Below, piece by piece: positions 1 to 8,144 of a DNA stretch of 18,100 nt. Position 1 is the stretch's first letter. Each line of letters opens with the position of its first letter. Source of the DNA: Acidiferrobacter sp. (lineage in GTDB: Bacteria > Pseudomonadota > Gammaproteobacteria > Acidiferrobacterales > Acidiferrobacteraceae); contig DAHWGZ010000021.1 of NCBI GenBank assembly GCA_027335965.1, forward strand, positions 1 through 18,100, written 5' to 3'. The position numbers and the translations under genes were made by a program. The notes beneath the pieces are model-generated. The model was not told the origin of the DNA. It saw only the letters and a list, made by a program, of their open reading frames with translations, and searched no databases.

Positions 1-513
1 CACCTGGGTCGAGTTACGGAAAATCGGGTGATCAAAGTCTATCGTGAACGACACCTTGAACCCGTCCCATGGCTCGAAACGGACCCATTTGTCGCCATCC
101 TGGATCTCGATGGTCTTGCGAAGACGAATAAAGCGCTTGTGCGCCAGCTGCTCCTCGACGCCCGCCGATTGGATGAGAAAAACGAATGGGCCCGCGCTGC
201 CGTCCATAATCGGCACCTCGGGCGCGGTCAGATCGACATAGGCATTGTCGATTCCAAGGCCGGCAAAGGCCGACATCAGGTGCTCCACCGTCGAAACACG
301 CGCCCCGTTATGCTCGAGCGTAGTTGATAGTCGTGTATCGCTCACATTCTCGGGACAGGCCCGTATTTCGACGAGCTGCGGCATGTCCACTCGGCGGAAG
401 ATGATGCCGCTATCGACCGGGGCCGGGCGCAGGGTGAGGTAAACCTTTTCTCCGGTGTGTAACCCGACGCCCGTGGCACGAATTACGTTCTTTAACGTAC
501 GTTGCTTTATCAT
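1..513 (-). CDS. lpxC: LpxC, UDP-3-O-acyl-N-acetylglucosamine deacetylase, N-terminal 171 residues (cut by window edge)
   Basis: This cytoplasmic zinc enzyme catalyses the committed step of lipid A synthesis, deacetylating UDP-3-O-acyl-GlcNAc. The start at 513 gives [20 protein letters not shown], close to the E. coli N-terminus. STVEHLMSA follows, with Glu77 and His78 matching the catalytic Glu and a zinc ligand of the family, and then GLGIDN and [10 protein letters not shown]. The reading frame is open to base 1. About 130 residues of a usual 300 or so lie outside the window, including the remaining zinc ligands. A GGAAG Shine-Dalgarno sits 4 bases before the ATG. The gene stands 173 bp downstream of ftsZ, its usual neighbour in gammaproteobacteria, and probably has its own promoter. 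Identification is secure for the visible part; whether the gene is intact beyond the edge cannot be seen. Confidence 0.97.
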   Translation of the reverse strand, partial: MIKQRTLKNVIRATGVGLHTGEKVYLTLRPAPVDSGIIFRRVDMPQLVEIRACPENVSDTRLSTTLEHNGARVSTVEHLMSAFAGLGIDNAYVDLTAPEVPIMDGSAGPFVFLIQSAGVEEQLAHKRFIRLRKTIEIQDGDKWVRFEPWDGFKVSFTIDFDHPIFRNSTQV

Positions 514-596
514 GAGACTTCCGCGCTATGGAGCACACTAGCACCCTGCTGACCACGCCGGACGTCCTTGTACGGCCGCCGGGCCAAGTTCCGGCA

Positions 597-618
597 TTGT
601 CTTCAACAATAAAGACAA
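597..618. repeat. Inverted repeat spanning the predicted lpxC -10 element
   Basis: TTGTCTT and AAGACAA form a perfect 7-bp inverted repeat with an 8-base centre. The centre carries the TATTGT hexamer of the predicted lpxC promoter. It could be an operator site or a weak RNA hairpin, or chance in an AT-richer patch. The sequence shows only the symmetry. Confidence 0.35.
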
Positions 619-634
619 AACGCCATTCTGTCCA
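606..634 (-). promoter_or_regulatory. Probable sigma70-type promoter for lpxC
   Basis: On the minus strand, TGGACA at 634-629 (5 of 6 matches to TTGACA) is separated by 17 bp from TATTGT at 611-606 (4 of 6 matches to TATAAT). Transcription would start near 599 and give a leader of about 86 nt before the lpxC ATG. The position, in the only long gap of the cluster and just before a gene that needs its own control, supports it. The -10 is only a moderate match, so this is a prediction. Confidence 0.5.
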
Positions 635-648
635 GGTCGGTGACGACC
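635..648 (-). other. Second stem-loop directly after the first, next to the lpxC -35
   Basis: The minus strand reads GGTCG, loop TCAC, CGACC, a 5-bp stem with a 4-base loop. One base separates it from the preceding 7-bp hairpin, and it abuts the predicted -35 at 634-629. It also lacks a T-run. The pair may mark the 3' boundary of the dcw transcript, but this is inference. Confidence 0.35.
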
Positions 649-649
649 C

Positions 650-667
650 GCGGCCGTAGCCGGCCGC
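650..667 (-). other. GC-rich stem-loop 19 nt after the ftsZ stop
   Basis: The minus strand reads GCGGCCG, loop GCTA, CGGCCGC, a perfect 7-bp stem with a 4-base loop. No T-run follows, so it is not a canonical intrinsic terminator. It could slow polymerase, stabilise the 3' end of the ftsZ transcript, or assist factor-dependent termination. Confidence 0.45.
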
Positions 668-686
668 TCTCCCCCGACAAACGGGC

Positions 687-1838
687 CTAATCGGCCTGGC
701 GGCGCAAGAAGGCCGGGATGTCCAGATAGTCGGCCGCCCGGGCATCCGGCTTCTCGCCGACCCGCCGGTTGCGGATCACGGTCGGGGTGTCGAGATCATC
801 ATAGTTCGGGGCCGCCGCGGCCGCCCCCGCCGGAGCGCCCCCCTTGGCGACCTTGAGGGCCACCGCCGCAGCGCGCTTCTGGCCACCGCCGAGACCGGTG
901 GCGACCACCGTGACACGCATCTCGTCGTCCATGCTCGTGTCGATGGCCGTCCCTATGACCACGGTGGCGTCCTCCGACGCGAACTCCTTGATGGTGTCGC
1001 CGACCTCGGCGAACTCGCCGAGAGACATGCTGGCGCCAGCCGTGATGTTGACAAGCATACCGCGCGCGCCGGCAATATCCACATCCTCCAAAAGCGGGCT
1101 CGAGATCGCCGCGCGCGCCGCCTCGCGCGCCCGGTCCGACCCGCGCGCGACCGCGGACCCCATCATGGCCATGCCCATCTCGGACATCACCGTGCGCACG
1201 TCCGCGAAGTCGACATTGATGTGGCCGGGGCGCGTTATGAGCTCCGCGATCCCCTGCACCGCCCCCTGCAAGACCTGATTGGCCTTGCCGAAGGCATCGA
1301 GCAGCGTCATGTCCCGCCCCACCACCGCGAGCAACTTCTCGTTCGGGATCGTGATGATGGAATCCACGTATTCGCCGAGGTCACGGATCCCCTGGTCGGC
1401 GACGCTCATGCGCTTCTTGCCCTCGAAGGGGAACGGCTTCGTGATCACCGCAACCGTGAGGATGCCCTGGTCCTTGGCCACCTGCGCGACGATGGGGGCG
1501 GCGCCCGTGCCGGTGCCGCCCCCCATCCCGGCGGTGATGAACACCATGTCCGCGCCCGCAAGGGCCTCGGCGATGCGTTCCCGATCCTCCATCGCCGCCT
1601 GCCGGCCGATGCCGGGGTCCGCGCCGGCCCCCAACCCCTTCGTCAGATTGGATCCAAGCTGCAAAACGACGTTGGCGGACGACTTCTTGATCGCCTGGGC
1701 GTCGGTATTGGCGACGATGAACTCCACGCCGTCGATATTGGAGTTCATCATATACTCGATGGCGTTGCCGCCGCCGCCGCCCACCCCTATGACCTTGATT
1801 ACGGCCTGCTGGCCGCCTGCCTCTACGATTTCAAACAT
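687..1838 (-). CDS. ftsZ: FtsZ, tubulin-like GTPase of the division ring
   Basis: FtsZ polymerises with GTP at midcell and organises septal wall synthesis. The 383-residue product has the glycine-rich N-terminal loop (GVGGGGGN, 18-25), the tubulin signature GGGTGTG (107-113) and the T7 loop NVDFAD (208-213), whose acidic residues complete the GTPase site of the next subunit. A short Ala-rich linker runs from about 330 to 368, and the C-terminal peptide DYLDIPAFLRRQ (370-381) is the docking site for FtsA, ZipA and similar partners. The start at 1838 gives MFEIVE, as in E. coli, with an AGGAG Shine-Dalgarno 8 bases upstream. It lies 48 bp after ftsA, the first junction in the cluster without overlap or near-contact, so it has its own ribosome entry. 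I see no clear promoter in that 48-bp gap; promoters inside ftsA are possible but not demonstrated. Confidence 0.99.
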   Translation of the reverse strand: MFEIVEAGGQQAVIKVIGVGGGGGNAIEYMMNSNIDGVEFIVANTDAQAIKKSSANVVLQLGSNLTKGLGAGADPGIGRQAAMEDRERIAEALAGADMVFITAGMGGGTGTGAAPIVAQVAKDQGILTVAVITKPFPFEGKKRMSVADQGIRDLGEYVDSIITIPNEKLLAVVGRDMTLLDAFGKANQVLQGAVQGIAELITRPGHINVDFADVRTVMSEMGMAMMGSAVARGSDRAREAARAAISSPLLEDVDIAGARGMLVNITAGASMSLGEFAEVGDTIKEFASEDATVVIGTAIDTSMDDEMRVTVVATGLGGGQKRAAAVALKVAKGGAPAGAAAAAPNYDDLDTPTVIRNRRVGEKPDARAADYLDIPAFLRRQAD

Positions 1839-1886
1839 GGCCCGCTCTCCTGTCCTGTATGTGAGGTCCGCACTGACTTTCCTTGA

Positions 1887-3128
1887 TCAGAAATTCCCTT
1901 GAAACCAGCTTTTCATGCGATTCAATATTTCCGTAAACCGTCCAGAAGCCTGGCGGCCGACAGGCGTCATGGTCGGGCCCGCGGTGTGTTTGTGTCCGTA
2001 CAAGACGAGACCCACGCCGGTCGCGAAAATGGGGTTATGGACGACTCCGCTCAAGCCCCCCACATACTGCGGCACCCCCAGGCGCACCGGCATGTGAAAC
2101 ACCTCTTCCGCCAACTCCACCATGCCCTCCATCTTCGCGCTCCCCCCGGTCAGCACGATGCCCGACCCCAGAAGATCCATGAACCCGCTCTTGCGCAAAT
2201 CGTCCGCGATCAGTTCATAAAGTTCCGTTATGCGCGGCTCGACGACCTCCGCGAGCGTCTGCCGCGACAGCTTGCGCGGCGGCCGGTCCCCGACACCGGG
2301 AACCTCCACCACGCCATCCTCCACGCCCTGACCGGACGCGCAGGCCCATTGCTTCTTGATATCCTCCGCGTATTGGGTCGGCGTGCGCAGCGCCACCGCG
2401 ATATCGTTGGTCACCTGATCGCCGGCGATGGGAATCACGGAGGTATGACGGATCGCGCCCTGCGTGAACACCGATATGTCGGTCGTGCCGCCGCCGATGT
2501 CGACCAGGCATACGCCGAGTTCCTTTTCGTCTTCCGTCAGCACCGACAGGCTCGAGGCCAACTGCTCCAGGATGATGTCGTCGACTTCAAGCCCGCAGCG
2601 CCGCACGCACTTGATGATGTTCTGGGCGGCGCTCACGGCGCCCGTCACGATGTGGACCTTGGCCTCCAGGCGCACGCCGGACATGCCGATGGGTTCGCGA
2701 ACGCCCTCCTGGCGGTCGATGATGTACTCCTGCGGCAGGATATGGAGGATCTTCTGATCGGCGGGAATGGGCAGGGCGCGCGCCGCCTCGAGCACGCGAT
2801 CCACATCGCCTTGCCCAACCTCCTTGGTCTTGATGGCCACGATCCCGTGCGAGTTCACGGAATTGATGTGGCTCCCCGCGATCCCGGCATAGACCGAATG
2901 GATCTGGCAGCCGGCCATGAGTTCCGCCTCCTCGACGGCGCGCTGAATCGACTGCACGGTCGACTCGATATTGACGACCACGCCTTTCTTGAGGCCTCGC
3001 GATGGCTGATGACCGACCCCTATGATTTCGATCATGCCGTCGCGCGCGATCTCGCCCACGATCGCCAGCACCTTGGACGTGCCGATATCCAGCCCCACCA
3101 CGAGCCGAGCATCACCCTTTCTGGTCAT
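1887..3128 (-). CDS. ftsA: FtsA, actin-like membrane tether of the Z-ring
   Basis: FtsA is a peripheral membrane ATP-binding protein that links FtsZ to the inner membrane and signals to FtsQLB and FtsWI. The 413 residues show the actin-fold phosphate-1 motif GLDIGTSK (12-19), the phosphate-2 motif DIGGGTTD (210-217) and the adenosine motif VLTGGSAKMEGM (325-336). The C-terminal amphipathic helix FTEILNRMKSWFQ (398-410) is the membrane-targeting sequence. Length is normal (E. coli 420). The ATG at 3128 overlaps the ftsQ TGA (ATGA, 3125-3128) and has a GGGGGA Shine-Dalgarno, so translation is probably coupled to ftsQ. It ends 48 bp before ftsZ. Confidence 0.98.
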   Translation of the reverse strand: MTRKGDARLVVGLDIGTSKVLAIVGEIARDGMIEIIGVGHQPSRGLKKGVVVNIESTVQSIQRAVEEAELMAGCQIHSVYAGIAGSHINSVNSHGIVAIKTKEVGQGDVDRVLEAARALPIPADQKILHILPQEYIIDRQEGVREPIGMSGVRLEAKVHIVTGAVSAAQNIIKCVRRCGLEVDDIILEQLASSLSVLTEDEKELGVCLVDIGGGTTDISVFTQGAIRHTSVIPIAGDQVTNDIAVALRTPTQYAEDIKKQWACASGQGVEDGVVEVPGVGDRPPRKLSRQTLAEVVEPRITELYELIADDLRKSGFMDLLGSGIVLTGGSAKMEGMVELAEEVFHMPVRLGVPQYVGGLSGVVHNPIFATGVGLVLYGHKHTAGPTMTPVGRQASGRFTEILNRMKSWFQGNF

Positions 3129-3901
3129 TTCTTGTCCCCCGAGCCCGTCTTCCAGCCTATGGCAAAGCCGTTCGTGTACCGTAAATCGACCTGCCGCATC
3201 GTGCTACGCCTGGCGGCGAGCTGGGGAAACACCGTCAAAAAGCGTGCAAGCCGCGCGCAGGCCTTGCGCCCCAGAACGAGCTGTGGTCCGCCGCGCAACG
3301 CCACCCGCCAAGTGCCGCGGTTCGACAGATCCAAGGCCGTGACGACAAGCCCCGCGGGCTTCAAAAGCGCCTGAAGCCGTCCATAATGAACCCACATCTC
3401 CCGTTCGCTGCCGGCCGGCCCGTGGAAGACCGGGAGTCCCGCCGGCGGCTCGTAGCCTCGCAGATGGGCATGTCCGCCACCGGCATCGACCCACCCGCCA
3501 CGCGCCCAGCGCGCGGCAAGACGCATGCGCCCCACATAAATCACAAGGGCGCGTGGGAAGCGCCGCTCGACGCGCACCGATCCGACCCACGGCACGCCCG
3601 CCACGGCGGCGCGCACGGTGCCGAGGGGCAAGGTATAGAAATTCCGGTAGAGGAATGGCCGCACCGCCGCCACGAGCAGCGGCTGCGGTATGTGTCCGAG
3701 ATGACCGATGACGCGCACCGAGCGCACCGGGAACCGGTCGGGGGCCAGTAGCGCGCGCGCCCCCAGGGCCACCGCCACCCCCGCGAGGATCACAAGCGCG
3801 ATACGCGCGTGGCGCCGGTCGAGGCGCCGCGTCGAACCGGTGGCGCGCAATCCGCGGCGGTCGGGATCCAGTCGTGTCCGGATATCGGCCCCGATGCTCA
3901 T
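3125..3901 (-). CDS. ftsQ: FtsQ, bitopic divisome protein with POTRA domain
   Basis: FtsQ is an inner-membrane protein that binds FtsL and FtsB and helps control septal synthesis. The 258-residue chain has an Arg-rich cytoplasmic head (1-32), one transmembrane segment at about 33-52 (ARIALVILAGVAVALGARAL), a POTRA domain from about 58 (FPVRSVRVIGHLGHIP) to 126 containing VPWVGSVRVERRFP, and a periplasmic beta-domain to the C-terminus. The frame stays open upstream to 4156, but there it only runs over ddlB. The ATG at 3901 overlaps the ddlB stop (ATGA, 3898-3901) and has GGAGG 4 bases before it, which fixes the start. FtsQ sequences diverge quickly, so identification rests on architecture plus position between ddlB and ftsA. 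Confidence 0.95.
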   Translation of the reverse strand: MSIGADIRTRLDPDRRGLRATGSTRRLDRRHARIALVILAGVAVALGARALLAPDRFPVRSVRVIGHLGHIPQPLLVAAVRPFLYRNFYTLPLGTVRAAVAGVPWVGSVRVERRFPRALVIYVGRMRLAARWARGGWVDAGGGHAHLRGYEPPAGLPVFHGPAGSEREMWVHYGRLQALLKPAGLVVTALDLSNRGTWRVALRGGPQLVLGRKACARLARFLTVFPQLAARRSTMRQVDLRYTNGFAIGWKTGSGDKK

Positions 3902-4803
3902 GGCGCCTCCAGGGTTTCGGACAGGATCGCGAGCACCAGATCCTCGAAGGACAGGCCCGCGGCGCGCGACGCCATCGGCACGAGGCTGTGGTCGGTCATG
4001 CCCGGGACGGTATTGAGCTCGAGCACGTAGGGCGCGCCATCCGCGCCGGCCATGATGTCCACGCGCCCCCAGCCGCGCGCGCCGAGCGCCTCGAAGGTCG
4101 CCCGCGCCAGCGCCTGCATGGCGCGCTCGTCTTCCGCCGACAGGCCGGACGGGCAATGGTAGCGCGTGGTGTCCAGCAGGTACTTGGCCTCGTAATCATA
4201 GAAGGCCTGCGAGGTCTCGAGCCTTATGACCGGCAAGGCCTTGTCGCCCAAGAGGGCGCAGGTATATTCGGGACCGGTGATGCACACCTCGGCAAGGACC
4301 GCGCCGTAGGCGCGCGCCTTGCGGAAGGCCTCGCCGAGATCGGCCGGCGACAGGACCTTGCTGACCCCGATGCTCGAACCCTCGGATACCGGCTTTACGA
4401 TGAGCGGGAAGCCGAGCGCCTCGACCGTGGCAAGATCCCGTTCGGAACGGAGCAGGCGAAAGTCGGGCGTGGGCAGGGCGGCGGCGCGCAAGACCGCCTT
4501 GGTCAGCATCTTGTCCATGGCCACCGCCGAGGCCGCCACCCCGCTGCCCGTATAAGGGATGCCCATCACCTCGAGCAGGCCTTGCACGCAACCGTCCTCG
4601 CCGAAACGACCATGGAGCGCGATGAAGGCGCGGTCGTAGCCTTCGGCAAGACGCGCCGCGAGGTCGCGCCCCACGTCGATCCCGTGGGCATCGACGCCGC
4701 GCGCCCGCAAGGCCGCCAGCACCGCCTGACCGCTTTTCAGGGACACGGCGCGCTCCGAGGACATGCCCCCATGGAGGACTGCGACCTTCCCGTAACGACT
4801 CAT
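3898..4803 (-). CDS. ddlB: D-alanine--D-alanine ligase
   Basis: This cytoplasmic ATP-grasp enzyme joins two D-Ala residues to make the dipeptide that MurF adds. The 301 residues begin KVAVLHGGMSSERAVSLKSG, with Glu17 at the position of the first D-Ala-binding Glu. They continue with FIALHGRFGEDG (60-71), PYTGSG (83-88), VKPVSEGSSIGVSKV (136-150), the FYDYEAKY loop (201-208) typical of D-Ala rather than D-lactate ligases, and the metal-binding ELNTVPGMT (262-270). Length matches E. coli DdlB (306). The frame is open upstream to 4890, but the ATG at 4803 overlaps the murB stop and begins exactly where family homology begins. It shares ATGA overlaps with both murB and ftsQ. The symbol follows the cluster position; no second ddl can be assessed from this window. 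Confidence 0.98.
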   Translation of the reverse strand: MSRYGKVAVLHGGMSSERAVSLKSGQAVLAALRARGVDAHGIDVGRDLAARLAEGYDRAFIALHGRFGEDGCVQGLLEVMGIPYTGSGVAASAVAMDKMLTKAVLRAAALPTPDFRLLRSERDLATVEALGFPLIVKPVSEGSSIGVSKVLSPADLGEAFRKARAYGAVLAEVCITGPEYTCALLGDKALPVIRLETSQAFYDYEAKYLLDTTRYHCPSGLSAEDERAMQALARATFEALGARGWGRVDIMAGADGAPYVLELNTVPGMTDHSLVPMASRAAGLSFEDLVLAILSETLEAP

Positions 4804-5687
4804 GCCGGGTCTCCCACGATCTTGACCTCGGGGCTCAACAGGATGCCGGTGCGCTCCTGGACGAGCGCCTGGACCCGACCGATCAGGCATTCGATGTCGG
4901 CGGCGGACGCCGTACCCTCATTGATGATGAAATTGGCGTGGCGCGGCGAGACCACGGCACCCCCTTCGCGCAACCCCTTGAGGCCCGCGCTCTCGATCAG
5001 GCGGCCCGCGTGGTCGCCCGGCGGATTACGAAACACCGATCCGGCGTTGGCGGTCTGCATGGGCTGGGTGCGATTCCGGATCGCCAGGTGCTCCCGGATG
5101 CGCGCCATGCCGACCTCGGCATCGCCGGCCGGTAAAACGAAGGAGGCGCTCACAAACCATTCCTCGCGGGATGAGGCGGCGCGCCGATAGGCGATCTCGA
5201 AATCGGCGCGCGTGCGCGTCTCGACCCGGCCGTGCCGGTCGATGGTCTCGACGGCGGCGACATACTCCCAGATCTCATGTCCACCGGCGCCCGCGTTCAT
5301 CGCCAAGGCCCCGCCCACCGTGCCGGGTATGCCCGCCAGAAACTCGAGGCCCGCGTAACCGGATTGGGCGCAAAAGCGCGCCAACTTGGCAAGCGCCACC
5401 CCGGCCTCGGCGCGCACGGTCTCGCCCGCGAGCGCCAGATCGCCAAGACCGCCCGCGGTGACGATGGCCGCCCCCCTGAATCCGCCATCGCGCACCAGGG
5501 TGTTGCTGCCAAGACCGAGCCAGAGCACGGGGCGATCACGATACGCACACAGGAACGCCGCAAGCGAGGCGACCGTCGGCGGCACATAGAAGAGATCGGC
5601 CGGGCCGCCGACGCGCCAAGTGGTCCGCCCGGCGAGCCGTTCCCCGTAACGCACGGCGGTGTCGGCCTCTGGGATCAGGGCGCTCAT
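4800..5687 (-). CDS. murB: UDP-N-acetylenolpyruvoylglucosamine reductase, short (type II) form
   Basis: This FAD enzyme uses NADPH to reduce UDP-GlcNAc-enolpyruvate to UDP-MurNAc. The 295 residues show the FAD-binding region (RVGGPADL 25-32, LGLGSNTLV 57-65, [16 protein letters not shown] 119-134), the YRRA Arg motif near 168, NAGSVFRNP (214-222) with the catalytic Ser217, and LSPEV (284-288) with the catalytic Glu287. It has the compact pattern of type II MurB ([17 protein letters not shown]), without the extra segment of the 342-residue E. coli enzyme. The strongest Shine-Dalgarno in the cluster, AGGAGGG at 5698-5692, sits 4 bases before the ATG. The ATG overlaps the murC stop (ATGA, 5684-5687). 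In E. coli murB lies elsewhere; here it is inside the dcw cluster. Confidence 0.98.
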   Translation of the reverse strand: MSALIPEADTAVRYGERLAGRTTWRVGGPADLFYVPPTVASLAAFLCAYRDRPVLWLGLGSNTLVRDGGFRGAAIVTAGGLGDLALAGETVRAEAGVALAKLARFCAQSGYAGLEFLAGIPGTVGGALAMNAGAGGHEIWEYVAAVETIDRHGRVETRTRADFEIAYRRAASSREEWFVSASFVLPAGDAEVGMARIREHLAIRNRTQPMQTANAGSVFRNPPGDHAGRLIESAGLKGLREGGAVVSPRHANFIINEGTASAADIECLIGRVQALVQERTGILLSPEVKIVGDPA

Positions 5688-7075
5688 TGTTCCCTCCTGA
5701 GCGCATCCGGCAAGGTCAAGGCCGCCTGACCGATATTGCCGGCGCCAAGCGTCAATACGAGATCATGACCCGCCACCACCGGCGCCAGTATGCGCGGCAG
5801 GTCGGCCAGGCTTTCGACAAATACCGGGTGGCGCCCACGGGCCCGCAGCGAACGACACAAGGCGCGACCGTCGGCGCCGCTGATGGGGGCCTCGCCGGCC
5901 CCGTAGACCTCGGTCACGAACAGATTGTCGACGTCCGCCAAGGCCGATGCGAAATCCTCGAGCAGGTCGTGCGTGCGCGTGTAGCGGTGCGGCTGAAAAA
6001 TCACCACGAGCCTGCGATCGGGCCAACCGCCGCGCGCGGCGGCGAGCGTTGCCCTGATCTCGCGCGGGTGATGGGCATAGTCGTCGACGAACAGCACATC
6101 GCCGTCCGGGAGTTCCGAAAGGGCATTGATCTGAAAGCGCCGACCTATGCCCGAGAAGGTCCTGAGGCCCCGGGCGATGTCTTCGCGCTTGGCGCCCAAT
6201 TCATGGCCTGCGGCGATGGCGGCGAGCGCGTTCAAGACATTGTGGCGGCCCGGATGGCGCAGCGAGGCCGTAAGCCACGCCTCCTCGCCCTGGTAGGCGA
6301 CCGTGAAATGCATGTTCTGTCCTTCCTGGACGATGGCATGGGCGCGCATCTCGGCGTCCTCGCTCACTCCGTAGGTCAGCACCGGCTTGTGGATGTCGGG
6401 CAGCAGTTCGCGAATCACCGGATCATCGACGCACACGATGGCAAGCCCATAGAAGGGCAGATTGTGCAGGAACGCCAAAAACGCCTGCTTCAGGCGCTGG
6501 AAATCCCCGCCGTACGTGGCCATGTGGTCGGAATCGATATTCGTGACGATCGCGATCAGGGGCTGAAGATGCAGGAACGAGGCATCGCTCTCGTCGGCCT
6601 CCGCCACCAGGTAGCGGCCGCGCCCAAGCCGGGCATGACTGCCTATGCTGTTCAAGCGGCCGCCGATGACGAACGTGGGATCGAGACCCGCCTGCCCCAG
6701 GACGCTCGCCACGAGGCTCGTGGTCGTGGTCTTGCCGTGGGTGCCGGCAACCGCAACCCCTTGCTGCAGGCGCATGAGCTCGCCCAGCATCTCGGCGCGG
6801 GGAATGACCGGGATCTTGGCCGCGCGCGCGGCCAACACCTCGGGGTTCTCGGGCGCGATCGCGGACGACACGACCACCACGTCCTGCGTGCACACGAGGC
6901 CTTGGTCATGGCCGATGTGGACCTTGATTCCGAGGCTTGCGAGCCGCCTGGTGGTGGCGCTCTCGGCGGCATCCGATCCCGATACCTCGAACTTGAGGTT
7001 GTGGAGAACCTCGGCGATACCACACATGCCGGCACCGCCTATGCCCACGAAATGGATGCGATGGACGTTATGCAT
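5684..7075 (-). CDS. murC: UDP-N-acetylmuramate--L-alanine ligase
   Basis: MurC is the ATP-dependent cytoplasmic ligase that adds L-Ala to UDP-MurNAc, the first peptide step. The 463 residues carry the UDP-binding [10 protein letters not shown] (8-17), the P-loop GTHGKTT (111-117), EADESD (159-164), [12 protein letters not shown] (179-190), [13 protein letters not shown] (274-286) and [10 protein letters not shown] (331-340), the standard Mur-ligase series. The ATG at 7075 gives [17 protein letters not shown], where homology starts, with GGAGG 6 bases upstream. A longer frame to 7129 would only overlap murG further. The murG stop TAA lies inside murC, giving an 8-base overlap (7068-7075), and murB follows with an ATGA overlap. 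Confidence 0.98.
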   Translation of the reverse strand: MHNVHRIHFVGIGGAGMCGIAEVLHNLKFEVSGSDAAESATTRRLASLGIKVHIGHDQGLVCTQDVVVVSSAIAPENPEVLAARAAKIPVIPRAEMLGELMRLQQGVAVAGTHGKTTTTSLVASVLGQAGLDPTFVIGGRLNSIGSHARLGRGRYLVAEADESDASFLHLQPLIAIVTNIDSDHMATYGGDFQRLKQAFLAFLHNLPFYGLAIVCVDDPVIRELLPDIHKPVLTYGVSEDAEMRAHAIVQEGQNMHFTVAYQGEEAWLTASLRHPGRHNVLNALAAIAAGHELGAKREDIARGLRTFSGIGRRFQINALSELPDGDVLFVDDYAHHPREIRATLAAARGGWPDRRLVVIFQPHRYTRTHDLLEDFASALADVDNLFVTEVYGAGEAPISGADGRALCRSLRARGRHPVFVESLADLPRILAPVVAGHDLVLTLGAGNIGQAALTLPDALRREQ

Positions 7076-8144
7076 GAGCGACCTCCAGGCATGTGGCCGC
7101 GATGCGTTCTGTGGCGTCGGGCATGGCACACACGCGGCTGCGCTCGGCCATGCGCATGCCTACCTCCGGCGAGCGTGCAAATCCCTCGATGAGTTCGGCG
7201 ACGTGGGACGGCGAAAATTCCGCCTGCGGGACGCACAAGGCCGCCTCGCGCTCCACGAGGAAACGGGCATTGGCGGTCTGGTGGTCATCGGTGGCGTACG
7301 GAAAAGGCACGAGCACGGCGGCGATTCCCACCGCGCACAATTCCGCGATCGTCATCGCGCCGGCGCGGCATACGACGACGTCCGCCCACTCGTATTCGGC
7401 GGCCATGTCATCCAGGAACGCCGTGACCCGGGCCTCGAGCCCGCGCGATGCGTAGGCCTCCCTGGTGGCGCCAAGCTCGCGATCCCCGGTCTGATGATGG
7501 ATGACGGGGCGCCATGCCGGATCGATCAGCGCCACGGCCTGCGGCAAGACGCTGTTCAGTATCGACGCCCCCTGGCTCCCTCCCACCACCAGCACGCGCA
7601 AGGGCGGGACGCGGCCCTTGAGGCGGGTCTCGGGGTGCGCGACGCTCAGGATCTCCGGACGCACCGGATTGCCGGTGTGCACGGCCCCGGGCAGCGAGCG
7701 GAACGCCTCCGGAAAACCGCACAACACGCGATCGGCGAACAGCGCGAGCCAACGATTGGTCAGGCCGGCCAGGGCGTTCTGCTCGTGCACGACAAGCGGG
7801 GTGCGCGTAAGCCAGGCGACGAGCCCGCCGGGGCCGGCCACGAAGCCGCCGAGCGCGAGCACCACATCCGGCCGCCGCTGCCGAAAGATGCGATAAGTCT
7901 GCCAGAGCGCGATGGCGAGGCGCCCCGGCAGGAACGCCAGATCACGCAGCGACCCGCGCCGCAGCCCCTGAATCGTGATCCAGTCCACGGCAAAACCCGC
8001 GGCCGGCACCACGCGCGCCTCGAGGCCGCGCTCCGTGCCGATCCAGGCAACCGCCACCCCCTGGGCACGCAGGGCGCGGGCCACGGCCAGCGCCGGAAAG
8101 ACATGCCCGCCGGTGCCGCCGGCCGCGATCAGGACGGTCTTCAT
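7068..8144 (-). CDS. murG: MurG, lipid II-forming N-acetylglucosaminyltransferase
   Basis: MurG is a GT-B glycosyltransferase on the inner face of the cytoplasmic membrane. It moves GlcNAc from UDP-GlcNAc to lipid I. The 358 residues contain [10 protein letters not shown] (9-18) with the conserved His14, [12 protein letters not shown] (120-131), GGSQGA (188-193), [10 protein letters not shown] (259-268) and [14 protein letters not shown] (280-293), the family's lipid I and UDP-GlcNAc binding motifs. Length matches E. coli (355). The ATG at 8144 overlaps the ftsW TGA (ATGA), with AGGGGG upstream. Its stop, TAA, lies within murC. Confidence 0.98.
   Translation of the reverse strand: MKTVLIAAGGTGGHVFPALAVARALRAQGVAVAWIGTERGLEARVVPAAGFAVDWITIQGLRRGSLRDLAFLPGRLAIALWQTYRIFRQRRPDVVLALGGFVAGPGGLVAWLTRTPLVVHEQNALAGLTNRWLALFADRVLCGFPEAFRSLPGAVHTGNPVRPEILSVAHPETRLKGRVPPLRVLVVGGSQGASILNSVLPQAVALIDPAWRPVIHHQTGDRELGATREAYASRGLEARVTAFLDDMAAEYEWADVVVCRAGAMTIAELCAVGIAAVLVPFPYATDDHQTANARFLVEREAALCVPQAEFSPSHVAELIEGFARSPEVGMRMAERSRVCAMPDATERIAATCLEVAHA

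Noticed and set aside
410..745. Small minus-strand frame of 111 codons between ftsZ and lpxC
   Set aside because: It overlaps both genes and the predicted promoter in another frame, and I recognise no domain in it.
1899..3374. Long plus-strand open frame of 491 codons opposite ftsA and ftsQ
   Set aside because: It mirrors two well-conserved genes. Its translation is rich in His, Arg, Asp and Gly with no domain, as expected for antisense frames in GC-rich DNA.
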